Positions 37,658 through 37,755 of a DNA stretch of 37,755 bases are shown one piece after another. The stretch comes from a virus. Below the pieces are notes generated by a model, which was not told the DNA's origin, did no database searches, and saw only the letters and a list, made by a program, of their open reading frames with translations. A program made the position numbers and the translations under genes. Each line of letters begins with the position of its first letter. Position 1 is the stretch's first letter. The stretch lies in the IMG/VR virus record IMGVR_UViG_3300037963_003190, positions 1 to 37,755 of that record, one strand, 5' to 3'.

Positions 37658-37755
37658 AAAATTACTTTTAAAATTTGTAATTAAAAATTAAAATATTTAA
37701 GTCATTTTACTAACAGATAGCTCTTTAAAGGCATCAAAAGTAGCTTTTTCATCAT
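37658..37755. repeat. Terminal direct repeat, right copy (98 bp)
   Basis: Identical to 2-99. Joining the ends places the lysis unit (start 37572) directly after the 61-aa gene at 41-226 with about 125 bases between. That spacer has no hairpin I could recognise. On the minus strand it contains TTGATATATTTATAAAATG and TTAATTTG, weak promoter-like elements before the lysis genes. Confidence 0.9.

Noticed and set aside
1-37755. tRNA or rRNA genes
   Set aside because: No cloverleaf with a GGTTCRA-type arm was recognised and there are no gaps large enough to hold several; a dedicated scan could still find a single divergent one.

Overview
This window looks like one complete, circularly closed genome of a tailed phage (siphovirus-like, about 37.66 kb) infecting a bacterium of the Bacteroidota, most likely the Flavobacteriia. 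The support is: (i) the first and last 98 bases are the same sequence (2-99 = 37658-37755), as expected when a circular or terminally redundant molecule is assembled; (ii) the DNA is very AT-rich, with promoters of the Bacteroidota type (TAnnTTTG -7 element) and A/C-rich AACAAACAA leaders instead of Shine-Dalgarno sites; (iii) terminase, portal, capsid, protease/scaffold, tape measure, tail-spike and endolysin genes are all present; (iv) the captured host-type genes (P-II, Amt, BBP2-like porin) have Bacteroidota-like sequences. All genes lie on the minus strand, so transcription runs from high to low coordinates. I saw no integrase, repressor pair, tRNA, CRISPR array or insertion sequence. No stretch longer than about 300 bases lacks a gene.

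Layout in the direction of transcription: 37572-36615 is a lysis unit (membrane/coiled-coil protein, M15 peptidase, small membrane protein) closed by a terminator. From the promoter at 36490 run small early genes (36461-34347; WYL_2-like, excisionase-like HTH, unknowns). At 34111-32404 is a recombination/ssDNA group (annealing-like protein, a small protein with an SSB-type acidic tip, RusA resolvase), again closed by a terminator. At 32285-29196 is a replication-initiation group: a stand-alone DnaA domain IV protein, a DUF6291/DnaD-like protein whose gene carries three 30-bp repeats beside an AT-rich stretch (candidate origin), and a RecA-fold helicase with an SSB-like tip. At 29143-26430 come a small HTH protein, a helicase-methyltransferase fusion and a MazG-like pyrophosphohydrolase.

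At 26428-23779, starting with its own -7 element, lies the most striking part: P-II regulator, ammonium transporter and outer-membrane beta-barrel porin. This is a three-gene nitrogen-uptake cassette that would carry ammonium across both membranes with its own cytoplasmic regulator. It sits between replication and packaging genes, in the same strand and style as its neighbours, so I read it as phage cargo (auxiliary metabolic genes) and not host flanking DNA.

At 23770-21515 are packaging genes (small and large terminase). At 21454-18576 are small genes, a NUMOD4-AP2 protein that has lost its HNH residues, and a probable tail-assembly-chaperone gene with a canonical A AAA AAG slippery site giving a -1 frameshift product. 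At 18536-17077 are a glycosyltransferase and a coiled-coil protein. At 16905-7783 are tail genes (paralogous fibre-like pair, neck/tail completion proteins, two large tail-tip proteins, tape measure). At 7764-41 come small zinc-binding-like proteins and then the head: ClpP-like protease fused to scaffold, major capsid protein, tail-tube-like protein, portal, connector and beta-helix tail spike. The head genes lie downstream of the tail genes, an unusual order, with hairpin terminators breaking the late region into units.
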